The notes beneath the pieces are model-generated. The model did no database searches, was not told the origin of the DNA, and saw only the letters and a list, made by a program, of their open reading frames with translations. The position numbers were made by a program, and so were the translations under genes. From Actinomadura kijaniata NBRC 14229 (lineage in GTDB: Bacteria; Actinomycetota; Actinomycetes; Streptosporangiales; Streptosporangiaceae), in assembly GCF_001552175.1 (NCBI RefSeq), contig NZ_BCQR01000013.1:17485-81484 (forward strand): DNA of 64,000 nucleotides, read 5' to 3'. Position 1 is the first letter of the stretch. Each line of letters opens with the position of its first letter. Positions 16,060 to 23,727 of the stretch are shown piece after piece.

Positions 16060-17052
16060 TCACCAGGCGTACGCCTCGGGCGCGGGCTTGGCCCCGTTGG
16101 GAGCGGGCGGAGGGAAGAGCTCGTCCAGCTTGGCGAGCGTCCCGTCGTCGAGCGTGATCTGCAGCGCGCGCAGCGAGCCGTCGAGCTGCTCGGCCGTCCG
16201 CGGTCCGATGATCGGCCCGGTCACGCCGTCCTGCGCGAGCAGCCACGCCAGCCCGACGTGGGCCGGGTCCTCGCCGAGGTCGGCGCACAGCTTCTCGTAC
16301 GCCTCGATGGTCTCCCGGTGCCGGGCGAGCGTGGCGGCCGAGCGCCCCGAGTCACCCCGGGAGGCGCCGCCCTCCCTCTGCTTGCGGAGAACGCCGCCGA
16401 GCACTCCGCCGTGCAGCGGCGACCACGGGATGACGCCCAGCCCGTAGTGCCTCGCCGCGGGCAGCACCTCCAACTCGACCCAGCGGGTCATCAGGTTGTA
16501 GATCGACTGCTCGCTGACCAGGCCGAGGAAGTGCCGGGACCGGGCGGCCTCCTGCGCCTGCGCGATATGCCAACCGGCGAAGTTCGAGGAGCCGAAGTAG
16601 AGCACCTTGCCCTGCTGGCGCAGGACGCTGAACGCCTCCCAGATCTCCTCCCACGGCGTGTCCCGGTCGACGTGGTGCATCTGGTACAGATCGATGTGGT
16701 CGGTCCGCAGGCGCTTGAGGGACGCCTCGCACGCGCGCCGGATGTTCAGCGCCGACAGGAACCTCTCGTTGGGCCAGTCGCCCGTCGGGAGGTAGAGCTT
16801 GGTGGCCAGGACGGTCTTCTCGCGCCGTCCGCCGCCGGTGGCGAACCACCGGCCGATGATCTCTTCGGTGACGCCGTCGCCCGGCTCCATGCCGTACACG
16901 TTGGCGGTGTCGAAGAAGTTGATGCCGTGCCCGTGCGCACGGTCCATGATCGTGTGGCTGTCCTTCTCGGCCGTCTGGGGCCCGAAGTTCATGGTGCCGA
17001 GCACGAGCCGGGACACGGAAAGGCCACTGCGGCCAAGGCGGGTGTACTCCAC
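16060..17052 (-). CDS. Aldo/keto reductase
   Basis: 330 residues of the AKR superfamily. The catalytic Asp and Tyr lie in FFDTANVYGM, the Lys in VLATKLYLP, and the His in IDLYQMHHVD. The cofactor part is WSPLHGGVLGG and GPIIGPRTAEQLDGSL. GTG at 17052 is preferred because AAGG lies about 9 bases upstream; TTG at 17061 is also open but has no spacing for a ribosome-binding site. It is the first gene of a two-gene operon with the LLM oxidoreductase. The divergent TetR gene and its operators lie 180-275 bases upstream, suggesting induction by an aldehyde or xenobiotic. Confidence 0.93.
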   Translation of the reverse strand: MEYTRLGRSGLSVSRLVLGTMNFGPQTAEKDSHTIMDRAHGHGINFFDTANVYGMEPGDGVTEEIIGRWFATGGGRREKTVLATKLYLPTGDWPNERFLSALNIRRACEASLKRLRTDHIDLYQMHHVDRDTPWEEIWEAFSVLRQQGKVLYFGSSNFAGWHIAQAQEAARSRHFLGLVSEQSIYNLMTRWVELEVLPAARHYGLGVIPWSPLHGGVLGGVLRKQREGGASRGDSGRSAATLARHRETIEAYEKLCADLGEDPAHVGLAWLLAQDGVTGPIIGPRTAEQLDGSLRALQITLDDGTLAKLDELFPPPAPNGAKPAPEAYAW

Positions 17053-17233
17053 GTGTTGCAACCTTTCAGGGGGTGGGGTCGAGCTGCTCGACGAGGTGGC
17101 CGGTGAACGGATCCGCAGCCGGGACAGCGGAGGGACCCTCGTGGCCTGCGCCGATGGCCGCCACCGCGTGGCTCATGGATCTCCGCTCCCGGACACGGGG
17201 GTCGAGTTCGTGGCGCGCCGCCACATTGGCGAT

Positions 17234-17301
17234 ACGGAACGCTCCGTGCCGCCTGAAGTATGCGCGCATCGTTCGCGCGCAGTCAAGACGGAACGATCCG
17301 T
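17234..17301. promoter_or_regulatory. Two TetR-type operators flanking a third palindrome
   Basis: ACGGA-ACGC-TCCGT (17234-17247) and ACGGA-ACGA-TCCGT (17288-17301) are near-identical palindromes, each followed by GCCGCCTGA, with centres 54 bases apart. Between them TGCGCGC-N7-GCGCGCA (17261-17281) forms another perfect inverted repeat. The set lies 26-93 bases before the TetR ATG and upstream of the divergent reductase operon, the classic place for a shared repressor. Confidence 0.75.
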
Positions 17302-17326
17302 GCCGCCTGACGGTTATCCTGAGGCC

Positions 17327-17935
17327 ATGTCACCCCGACGACCGGAACGCCGCAGCGAAGAGTCAGCCAGGGCCATCGTGCAGGCCGCTTTGGACCTCTG
17401 CCGTGAGGTCGGCTACCGCAAGCTCAGCATCGAGGGCATCGCCGCCCGCGCCGGAGTCGGCAAGAACACGATCTACCGGTGGTGGCCCTCCAAGTCCGCC
17501 GTCCTGCTGGACGGGCTGGTGTCCGCCGTGACGGACGTCGCCTTCCCCCACACCGAGGACGTGGCCGCCGATCTCAAAACGCAGATGGTGACCGTCGCCG
17601 GCAGTATCGCCAGCCCCGACATCGGCCCCCACTACGCCGCGCTGATCGGCGAGGCCCAGCAGGACCCCGAACTCGCCCGCGCCCTGTGGGACCGTCTCAT
17701 CAGCCATCTGGTGGCCGCCGCCATCCAGCGCATCCAGCTCGCGCAACGCCAGGGCCAGATCCGCCCGGACCTGGCTCCCGACCTCGTCGTCGAACTGCTT
17801 TACGGCCCCATCTACTACCGCTATCTCATCCGCCAGCGTCTCCCCGACAAGGAGCACATCAACGCGATCGTGGACACCGCTCTCACCGGTTTGACCCCAC
17901 CGCCGACCTCCTCCCAGGCGCCCCCTCCCGCATAA
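17327..17935 (+). CDS. TetR/AcrR family transcriptional regulator
   Basis: 202 residues. The DNA-binding domain spans about residues 8-58 (SARAIVQAALDLCREVGYRK, then GIAARAGVGKNTIYRWWPSK, the standard TetR recognition helix). The C-terminal TetR_C domain has VVELLYGPIYYRYLIRQRL typical of this subgroup. It is divergent from the aldo/keto reductase operon with two matching operators in between, so it most likely represses both directions. The ligand is unknown. Confidence 0.93.
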   Translation: MSPRRPERRSEESARAIVQAALDLCREVGYRKLSIEGIAARAGVGKNTIYRWWPSKSAVLLDGLVSAVTDVAFPHTEDVAADLKTQMVTVAGSIASPDIGPHYAALIGEAQQDPELARALWDRLISHLVAAAIQRIQLAQRQGQIRPDLAPDLVVELLYGPIYYRYLIRQRLPDKEHINAIVDTALTGLTPPPTSSQAPPPA

Positions 17936-18151
17936 GGAGTCCTCGCACGCGGCGGGTCGGCGGAGGCAGATGAGAGCGGCGGCGTCGCCGATGCCGGAAC
18001 GCCGGGCGCCCCAGGTGCTACGACCAGCCCACCATCAGCCGTGGCCACGCACATCGAGTGGTCATTCCGGTAGTTCGGCAGAGCCGGAGGCGGAACCGCC
18101 CGGGCCCCGGCAAGGCCCGGTGATCGCGCGGTCGGCGTTCCGCGTCGGCCG

Positions 18152-19069
18152 TCACCGTCTGTGGTGGTCGGTGGGTGGCGGTGTCCGCTCCGTGGTGAGT
18201 TGCACGGTGATGGCGGTGAGGCGTTCGGCCAGCGCGCCGGGGTCGGATCTTGTCATCGCGGTGAGTTCGATGGTCGCCGTCACGTGACGGAGCGGTCTGA
18301 AGCGGACGGCGGGGCGTGGCGCGGACGCCGCGGCGGGCACGACGGTGACGCCGAGCCCGCACTCGACCATGGCGATCTGTGAGGTCACCGACCGCGCCCA
18401 GTGGGCCGGGGCGGGGCTGAAGCCGGCCGCCCGGCACAGGGTCGCCATGGCGTCGTGGTAGTCGGGCGAGATGTGGCGGTGCAGCCATACCCACGGGGAG
18501 CCCGCGAGGTCGGCCAGGTCCAGTGGGCCGGTGGCCTCGGCGGCGGGGTGGCGCGGGGGCAGGGCCGCGACGAACCGGTCGGCGAAGAGCGAGGTCGCGG
18601 TGGTGCCGCGTACGGGGGCGGTCTGACGCACGATGGCCCAGTCGAGCGAGTGGTCGAGCAGTCCTCGCGCGGCCTCGTGGGTGTCGATCTCCTGGGTGCG
18701 GATCTCGACGTCCGGCAGGGCCGCGTGGAAGCGTTCCAGCACGAGCGGCAGGGGCCAGGAGAAGGCCGAGGCGACGGCGCCCAGGCTCAGCCGTCCACCG
18801 CGCCCGGTGGCGGCTTGCCGGGCGGCGGCCTCGGCCTCCTCGGCCTGCCGGATCAGGGCGCGGCAGTGGCTCAGGAACACGGCTCCGGCGTGGCTGAGGG
18901 CGACCGACCGCTGGGTGCGGTGCAGCAGTTCACAGCCGAGCTGGTGTTCCAGTTGTTTGATCGCCTGGGACAGCGGTGGCTGGGACATCTGCAGCCGCCG
19001 CGCCGCGCGTCCGAAGTGGAGTTCCTCGGCGACCGCGACGAAGTACCGGGCCTGCCGGATCTCGACCAT
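18152..19069 (-). CDS. LysR family transcriptional regulator of the RraA operon
   Basis: 305 residues: an N-terminal LysR helix-turn-helix (RQARYFVAVAEELHFGRAAR, RLQMSQPPLSQAIKQLE) and a C-terminal periplasmic-binding-type effector domain from about residue 90. Its start lies 66 bases from the divergent first RraA gene, the normal arrangement for an activator. The effector domain should sense the pathway substrate or an intermediate. Between the two starts lies a TCC-N10-GGA element that could be the LysR box. Confidence 0.93.
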   Translation of the reverse strand: MVEIRQARYFVAVAEELHFGRAARRLQMSQPPLSQAIKQLEHQLGCELLHRTQRSVALSHAGAVFLSHCRALIRQAEEAEAAARQAATGRGGRLSLGAVASAFSWPLPLVLERFHAALPDVEIRTQEIDTHEAARGLLDHSLDWAIVRQTAPVRGTTATSLFADRFVAALPPRHPAAEATGPLDLADLAGSPWVWLHRHISPDYHDAMATLCRAAGFSPAPAHWARSVTSQIAMVECGLGVTVVPAAASAPRPAVRFRPLRHVTATIELTAMTRSDPGALAERLTAITVQLTTERTPPPTDHHRR

Positions 19070-19107
19070 GATTCGCTCAGCCTCTTACCGGGAGAGGTGA
19101 TCAGACC

Positions 19108-19125
19108 TTCCGAATATATCTGGAG
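19108..19125. promoter_or_regulatory. Putative LysR box
   Basis: TTCCGAATATATCTGGAG sits between the divergent LysR and RraA genes. It shows imperfect dyad symmetry (TCC...GGA about an AT core) and contains the relaxed T-N11-A spacing of LysR sites. It overlaps the likely -10 of the RraA operon. The following GGAGG (19122-19126) is the ribosome-binding site for GTG 19135. Confidence 0.45.
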
Positions 19126-19134
19126 GCTGCTGAA

Positions 19135-19809
19135 GTGGAACGCATGAGCGACTCCTCTCTCCTGGACCGCTTCGCGGCGCTCGACGCCGCTGCGGTCAGC
19201 GACGCCCTCGACCGGCTCGGGCTTCCCTGCGGCGTCGGCGGCATCGGTCCGGTGTGGGGTCCCGCGGCGGTGGTGGGGTTCGCCGTCACCGTGGGGCTCG
19301 AACCGCGCGCCGAAGGACCCGCCGGAGCCCACATCGTCACCACGGCCGTCGAGAGGTGCGATGACCAGAGCGTGATCGTCGTCGACAACCAGGGCCGCAC
19401 CGACGTGTCGTGCTGGGGCGGCATCCTGAGCCTGGGCGCGTCCCTTCGCGGTGTTCGCGGCGTCGTCGCCGACGGCGTGTGCCGCGACGTGGCGGAGGCC
19501 CGTGAGCTGGGTTTCCCGGTGTTCGCGCGGGGTTCGGTCCCGGCCACGGCGCGGGGCAGGCTGCGGCAGCGCTCCACCGGCGAGCCGGTCGGCGTCGCCG
19601 GGCTCACGGTCGAGCAGGGCGACGTCGTCGTCGCCGACGAGAGCGGCCTGGCCGTCGTCCCGCGCGAGCGGGCCGAGGAGGTGGCGCGGATCGCCACCGC
19701 GATCGTCGCCCGGGAACGCGCCATCGCCGACGAGGTGCGCGCGGGCGCGCCGCTCTCCCGGGCCATGCACGACGCCCGCCTCGCCGAGGACGGGGAGCCG
19801 GGCCGATGA
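19135..19809 (+). CDS. RraA-family aldolase-like protein, first paralogue
   Basis: About 224 residues of the RraA / 4-hydroxy-4-methyl-2-oxoglutarate (HMG) aldolase family. It has the core VSDALDRLGLPCGVGGIGP, the loop VSCWGGILSLGA, and the catalytic Arg-Asp pair in GVVADGVCRDVAEARELGFP. GTG 19135 is chosen because GGAGG lies 8 bases upstream; ATG 19144 is possible. Family members cleave 4-hydroxy-2-oxo acids to pyruvate with a divalent metal or decarboxylate oxaloacetate; a few bind RNase E. With no RNase context here, the enzymatic role is likelier. The operon continues into two more paralogues with 4-base overlaps. Confidence 0.9.
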   Translation: MERMSDSSLLDRFAALDAAAVSDALDRLGLPCGVGGIGPVWGPAAVVGFAVTVGLEPRAEGPAGAHIVTTAVERCDDQSVIVVDNQGRTDVSCWGGILSLGASLRGVRGVVADGVCRDVAEARELGFPVFARGSVPATARGRLRQRSTGEPVGVAGLTVEQGDVVVADESGLAVVPRERAEEVARIATAIVARERAIADEVRAGAPLSRAMHDARLAEDGEPGR

Positions 19810-20471
19810 GCGACCCCACCGCCGCCCCGCACCTCGCCGCCGACCTGTCCACCGCGTCGGTCTCCGACGCCCTCGACTCGCTCGGGCTCCCCGGGTCCCT
19901 CCACGGCATCGGCGCGCTGCGCCAGGGCCAGCGGACGGCCGGACCGGTCTTCACCGTCACCTACGAACCGGTCGACGAGGCCGGCGGCACGGTGGGCGAC
20001 TTCCTGGACGACGTCCCCGCCGGCGCGGTGGTCCTGATCGACAACGCTGGCCGCACCGACTGCACGGTGTGGGGCGGCATCATGAGCCGGACCGCCCACG
20101 AACGCGGCATCGCGGGCACCGTCATCCACGGCGCCTGCCGGGATGTCGCCGTCGCGACCGCCGCCGGTCACCCGATCTGGTCGGTCTCCCGGTTCATGCG
20201 CACCGGCAAGGACCGCGTGCGGGTGGCCGCGGTCCAGACGGCCGTCACCATCGACGGCGTCCTCGTCCACCCCGGCGACGTCCTCGTGGCCGACGACGAC
20301 GGCGCCGTGGTCGTCCCGGCCGGGCGCTGGGACGAGGTGGCGGACATCGCCCGGCGCATCGACCGCGTCGAGGAGGCCATCGTCGAGGCCGTCCGCGGCG
20401 GCGCCACCCTCGCCCAGGCGCGTGCACGGCACGGCTACCACTCGCTGCAGACCCGTAAGGACCCCTCGTGA
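19806..20471 (+). CDS. RraA-family aldolase-like protein, second paralogue
   Basis: 221 residues. It shares with its upstream neighbour the pattern STASVSDALDSLGLPGSLHG, NAGRTDCTVWGGIM and the Arg-Asp pair in GTVIHGACRDVAVATAAGHP. It is clearly diverged from that neighbour rather than a recent duplicate. The C-terminal segment GVLVHPGDVLVADDDGAVVV is the standard RraA strand-turn motif. ATGA overlaps join it to the genes on both sides. The active site of RraA proteins lies between subunits of a trimer, so co-translation with two paralogues is compatible with a mixed trimer. Confidence 0.9.
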   Translation: MSDPTAAPHLAADLSTASVSDALDSLGLPGSLHGIGALRQGQRTAGPVFTVTYEPVDEAGGTVGDFLDDVPAGAVVLIDNAGRTDCTVWGGIMSRTAHERGIAGTVIHGACRDVAVATAAGHPIWSVSRFMRTGKDRVRVAAVQTAVTIDGVLVHPGDVLVADDDGAVVVPAGRWDEVADIARRIDRVEEAIVEAVRGGATLAQARARHGYHSLQTRKDPS

Positions 20472-21082
20472 GCACGAACGACCTCGCCCGCGGCCACTCC
20501 AGCGCCACCCTGTCCGAGGCGTCCGGGCTTCCCGTGGCGCTCTCCCCGCGGATCCGGCCGCTGTGGCCCGGCGCCCGGCTGTGCGGCCCGGCGTTCACCG
20601 TGCAGGGCGCCGGCGGGGACAACCTCGCCCTGCACCACGCCGTCCTGGAGGCGCCGCCCGGCTCGGTCCTGGTCGCCGACGTCGGCGGCGCCCGCTTCGG
20701 CCACTGGGGCGAGATCCTCACGGTGGCCGCCCAGCAGCGCGAGATCGCGGGCCTGCTCATCGACGGCGGCGTCCGGGACGCGGCGGAGATCCGGGCGCTG
20801 GGCTTCCCGGTCTTCTCGCGCAACAACGCGATCTTCGGGACCCGCAAGGACTTCCGCGGCGTCCTCGGGCGTCCCGTCACCGTCGGCGGTGTCATCGTCC
20901 ACGCCGGTGACCTCGTCGTCGGGGACCTCGACGGGGTCGTGGCCCTTCCCGCGTCCGAGACCCGGCCGATCCTCGACCGCGCCGACGCTCGCGTGGCACA
21001 CGAGAGGGAGCTGATGGAGCGGCTGCGGGAAGGCCGCAGCACCCTGGAGCTGTACGGCGGCTTCGAAGCCGCCGGGCGGTGA
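20468..21082 (+). CDS. RraA-family aldolase-like protein, third paralogue
   Basis: 204 residues and closer to canonical HMG aldolase than the other two. It has SSATLSEASGLPVALSPRIR, then GARFGHWGEILTVAAQQREI, the Arg-Asp pair in GLLIDGGVRDAAEIRALGFP, and GVIVHAGDLVVGDLDGVVAL. It overlaps the second paralogue and the aminotransferase by 4 bases each. The VRDAAEIRALGFPVFSR segment is the classical HMG/CHA aldolase signature. The reaction is probably retro-aldol cleavage of a 4-hydroxy-2-oxo acid; the exact substrate is inferred only. Confidence 0.9.
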   Translation: MSTNDLARGHSSATLSEASGLPVALSPRIRPLWPGARLCGPAFTVQGAGGDNLALHHAVLEAPPGSVLVADVGGARFGHWGEILTVAAQQREIAGLLIDGGVRDAAEIRALGFPVFSRNNAIFGTRKDFRGVLGRPVTVGGVIVHAGDLVVGDLDGVVALPASETRPILDRADARVAHERELMERLREGRSTLELYGGFEAAGR

Positions 21083-22269
21083 CGACGATGACCGACAACC
21101 CGATCCTCGCCGTGGCCGACAAGGCGCGAGCGCTGCGGGCCCAGGGCGTGGACGTCATCACCCTGGCCGCCGGAGAGCCCCAGGCGGCCACCAGCGCCGT
21201 GGTCGTTCAGGCCGCCGTCGACGCCGCCCGCGACCCCGCCACCCACCACTACGCGACAGCCCAGGGCGACCCCGCGCTGCGCGGGCTCGTCGCCACCGCC
21301 GTCGCCGGTGACACCCGGCTCTCCTGGACCGCCGACGACGTCCAGATCGCCCTCGGCGCCAAGCACGCCCTCTTCCTGGCCATCCAGGCCCTGGTCGGCG
21401 CGGGCGAGGAGGTCCTGGTCGCCGCGCCCGGCTGGCCCGGCCACGCCGAGGCCGTCACCGCCGCCGGCGGCGTCGCCGTCCCGGTCGCCACCGACCGGAC
21501 GTTCCGGCTCTCCGCCGAGGCCCTTGAGACCCGCCGATCCCCGCGCACGCGGGCGGTGATCCTCTCCAGCCCCGGCAACCCCACCGGCGCCGTCCACCCC
21601 GAGGCCCGGCTGCGGCAGATCGCCGACTGGGCGCGGCGGCACGGCGTCTGGGTCATCAGCGACGACATCTACCGGGCGTTCGACTACACCGGGACCTACC
21701 GGTCCATCCTGCGGGTGGCCCCCTCACTGCGCGACCGCGCCGTCGTGGTGGGCGGCGTGTCCAAGGAACACGCCATGACCGGCTGGCGCGTCGGCTGGCT
21801 CGCCGCGCCGCCGCAGATCATCGCCTCGGCGCGGCTGCACGTGTCCCGCACCATCACCCACGTTCCGACGGTCAACCAGCGCGCCGCCCTGGCCGCCCTG
21901 GGCGACACCGCCACCCCCGTCCGGGCCGCATCCGCCTACCGTCGCCGACGCGCGCTGCTGGTGCGGGCGCTGAACGGGATCGACGGCATCGACTGCCCGC
22001 TGCCCGACGGCGGCATGTTCGCTTTCCCCGACGTCGGCGCGCTGCTCCGCGACCGCGGCTGGACCAGCGGCGCCGACCTCGCCGCGTGGCTCCTGGACAC
22101 CGCCCGCCTGGCGGTCGTGCCCGGCGAGGCGTTCCACGCCCCCGGCCGCGTCCGCGTGTGCTTCGCCGTCGACGACACCACGCTGATCGCCGCGATCGAG
22201 CGGCTGCGGGCCGCCCTGGCCCCCACGCGGCACGGGAAGGCCGCGCACCGCCCGGAGCAGACCCGATGA
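21079..22269 (+). CDS. Class I/II PLP-dependent aminotransferase
   Basis: 396 residues of the fold-type I aspartate aminotransferase superfamily. Substrate-side Gly lies in TLAAGEPQAAT, the PLP-Asn in SSPGNPTGAV, the Asp/Tyr in VISDDIYRAFDY, and the PLP lysine in GGVSKEHAMTGWRVGW; the C-terminal carboxylate-binding Arg lies in GRVRVCFAVDD. It is coupled by a 4-base overlap to the third RraA gene. In this operon it could produce the 2-oxo acid that the RraA enzymes cleave, by transaminating a gamma-hydroxy amino acid. That pathway is my hypothesis. Confidence 0.93.
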   Translation: MTTMTDNPILAVADKARALRAQGVDVITLAAGEPQAATSAVVVQAAVDAARDPATHHYATAQGDPALRGLVATAVAGDTRLSWTADDVQIALGAKHALFLAIQALVGAGEEVLVAAPGWPGHAEAVTAAGGVAVPVATDRTFRLSAEALETRRSPRTRAVILSSPGNPTGAVHPEARLRQIADWARRHGVWVISDDIYRAFDYTGTYRSILRVAPSLRDRAVVVGGVSKEHAMTGWRVGWLAAPPQIIASARLHVSRTITHVPTVNQRAALAALGDTATPVRAASAYRRRRALLVRALNGIDGIDCPLPDGGMFAFPDVGALLRDRGWTSGADLAAWLLDTARLAVVPGEAFHAPGRVRVCFAVDDTTLIAAIERLRAALAPTRHGKAAHRPEQTR

Positions 22270-22409
22270 GCCCCGTCAGGAAGCTCGAAGCCTTCACGCT
22301 CGCCCTCGCCGAGATCGAGCACTGCGCCCACTTCCCGATGCACTCCCACCCGCCGCGGATGTGGGCCCGCATCACCGACCTCGTCTCACGCGCCGACTTC
22401 CGCACGTGA
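22266..22409 (+). CDS. 47-codon ORF ending the RraA operon
   Basis: ATG at 22266 overlaps the aminotransferase stop (ATGA), the same coupling used throughout this operon, and a stop follows after 47 codons. The peptide has a His/Cys-rich centre (EIEHCAHFPMHSHPP), possibly metal-binding. It may be a genuine small protein or the 5' stub of a longer gene truncated around 22410. Nothing downstream continues it. No family is recognised. Confidence 0.4.
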   Translation: MSPVRKLEAFTLALAEIEHCAHFPMHSHPPRMWARITDLVSRADFRT

Positions 22410-22488
22410 AAAGGCACTCACCCGGGTGTGGCTCGTTCGCGGTGCGCTGTCCGTCCGGTTCGGCGAAGCGCTGCCGACCGGTCATGTC

Positions 22489-22926
22489 CTAGGGGATCGC
22501 AACGTCAGCGACGGCCACGCGCAGCTCGATGGGGAACTCCGCGTCGGCCTGCCCGACGCACAGGCCGACCCACCGATCGGCCGCCGCAGGTCGCCAGACC
22601 AGCATCTGGGGGCTGAGCAGGCAGAGCTGTGCCATCGGCTCAGGTGCTGGAGCCGTGCTCCCCAGATACGGCTCCAGGTCCACTTTGCCGGGTGCGCCCC
22701 AGCGCGTTGTGAACACCTCCGCCAGCGCCTGGAGCGCGGAATCGATCTGTTCCTCGGCGGCTTCGGTGATCTCAGGGTCGCGGCTCTCCCAGAAGTCCTG
22801 GCTGGCCTCAAGGACCCTCACATGGTGACCGGGGCCGCTGAGAGCACCTCCGGTCCACTCGCTCCGTTCGGGGAACGGCAAGGCGAGCAGCTCGTCCACG
22901 ATCGCCAAGTGCCCATCAACCGTCAT
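22489..22926 (-). CDS. Hypothetical protein
   Basis: 145 residues, acidic, with coding-like composition. Features are DELLALPFPERSEWTGGALS near the N terminus and PQMLVWRPAAADRWVGLCVG near the C terminus. It has no signal peptide or membrane segment. Small soluble proteins of this kind are often immunity proteins in actinomycetes, but no partner toxin is seen here. It is convergent with the preceding operon. Confidence 0.6.
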   Translation of the reverse strand: MTVDGHLAIVDELLALPFPERSEWTGGALSGPGHHVRVLEASQDFWESRDPEITEAAEEQIDSALQALAEVFTTRWGAPGKVDLEPYLGSTAPAPEPMAQLCLLSPQMLVWRPAAADRWVGLCVGQADAEFPIELRVAVADVAIP

Positions 22927-22993
22927 GGTCGGAGACTAGCGGCGTCCACGCGGATGGCCTCGTCCTGCCCCCGGACGCGGTGGATGCGGCTCC

Positions 22994-23620
22994 TCAGGAG
23001 CCCGCTCGTCCCACCACCGGCTCCAGGTAGCCGAGCAGGACCTTCTTAATCTCCCTGATCTCGGCGGGGCGTTCGGCCTCGTCGGCCGCGGTGACCATCG
23101 AGATCATCGCCTGGAAGACGCGGACCAGGACGCGGGCCGTGCGGGCGCGGTCGGCGGCGGGCAGGTCCGGGGCGCGGACGGCGATCATCTTCTCGACGCG
23201 GCCCAGCAGCGCGGCCTGGATGGGCCGGGCGGCGGCGGCCAGGCCCGGCGGCATGTCGGGGCGGGCGAACAGGGCCTTGAAACCGGGGTTGGCCAGGTTG
23301 AACGCCACGATCGGGTCCGTCATCCGGTCGACCAGCTCCGGCAGCTCCAGCGCGGCGAAGTCGAGGGTGTCGAACGCCTCCCGGTGCGCCGCCCCCATGT
23401 CGGCCACGAAGCGGTCCGCCAGCGCCTGGGCGATCGCCTCCTTGTTGGCGAAGAACTGGTACAGCGAGCCCGGCGAGATCCCGGCCGCGGCGGCGATGCG
23501 GTTGGTGGTGGCCGCCTCGTAGCCGACGTCGGCGAACACCCGCGCGGCGGCCGTCAGGATCTCGGCCATCCGCCGTTCGCCGCGCGCCTGCCGCCTGCGC
23601 GGCCGCTCCTCGTCCGCCAA
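22994..23620 (-). CDS. TetR family repressor of the MMPL transporter
   Basis: 208 residues starting at TTG 23620, preceded by GGAGGGG. The helix-turn-helix is GERRMAEILTAAARVFADVG followed by TTNRIAAAAGISPGSLYQFF. The C-terminal TetR domain includes FKALFARPDMPPGLAAAARP. It is divergent from the MMPL gene, with two palindromes between them, so it almost certainly regulates that transporter. The ligand is unknown. Confidence 0.92.
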   Translation of the reverse strand: MADEERPRRRQARGERRMAEILTAAARVFADVGYEAATTNRIAAAAGISPGSLYQFFANKEAIAQALADRFVADMGAAHREAFDTLDFAALELPELVDRMTDPIVAFNLANPGFKALFARPDMPPGLAAAARPIQAALLGRVEKMIAVRAPDLPAADRARTARVLVRVFQAMISMVTAADEAERPAEIREIKKVLLGYLEPVVGRAGS

Positions 23621-23659
23621 CGCCGCCCCTCCCTCGTCCGTCAGCAGAGTATTGCAAAC

Positions 23660-23707
23660 GCGAGTGATTGCTCGTAATCTCCGGTCGAAACACGAGCGAT
23701 AGCTCGT
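23660..23707. promoter_or_regulatory. Paired TetR operators (cGAG-N-CTCGt)
   Basis: GCGAGTGATTGCTCGT (23660-23675) and ACGAGCGATAGCTCGT (23692-23707) are related palindromes. The second has perfect 6-base arms (ACGAGC/GCTCGT). Their centres are 32 bases apart, three helical turns, in the 107-base gap between the TetR and MMPL genes. They are very likely the repressor sites. Confidence 0.75.
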
Positions 23708-23727
23708 AAATCGGAGCGGGGGAACCC

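Noticed and set aside
19135..21082. RraA as RNase E activity regulator
   Set aside because: All three copies keep the aldolase Arg-Asp pair and sit with an aminotransferase and LysR gene. There is no RNase or RNA-metabolism context.
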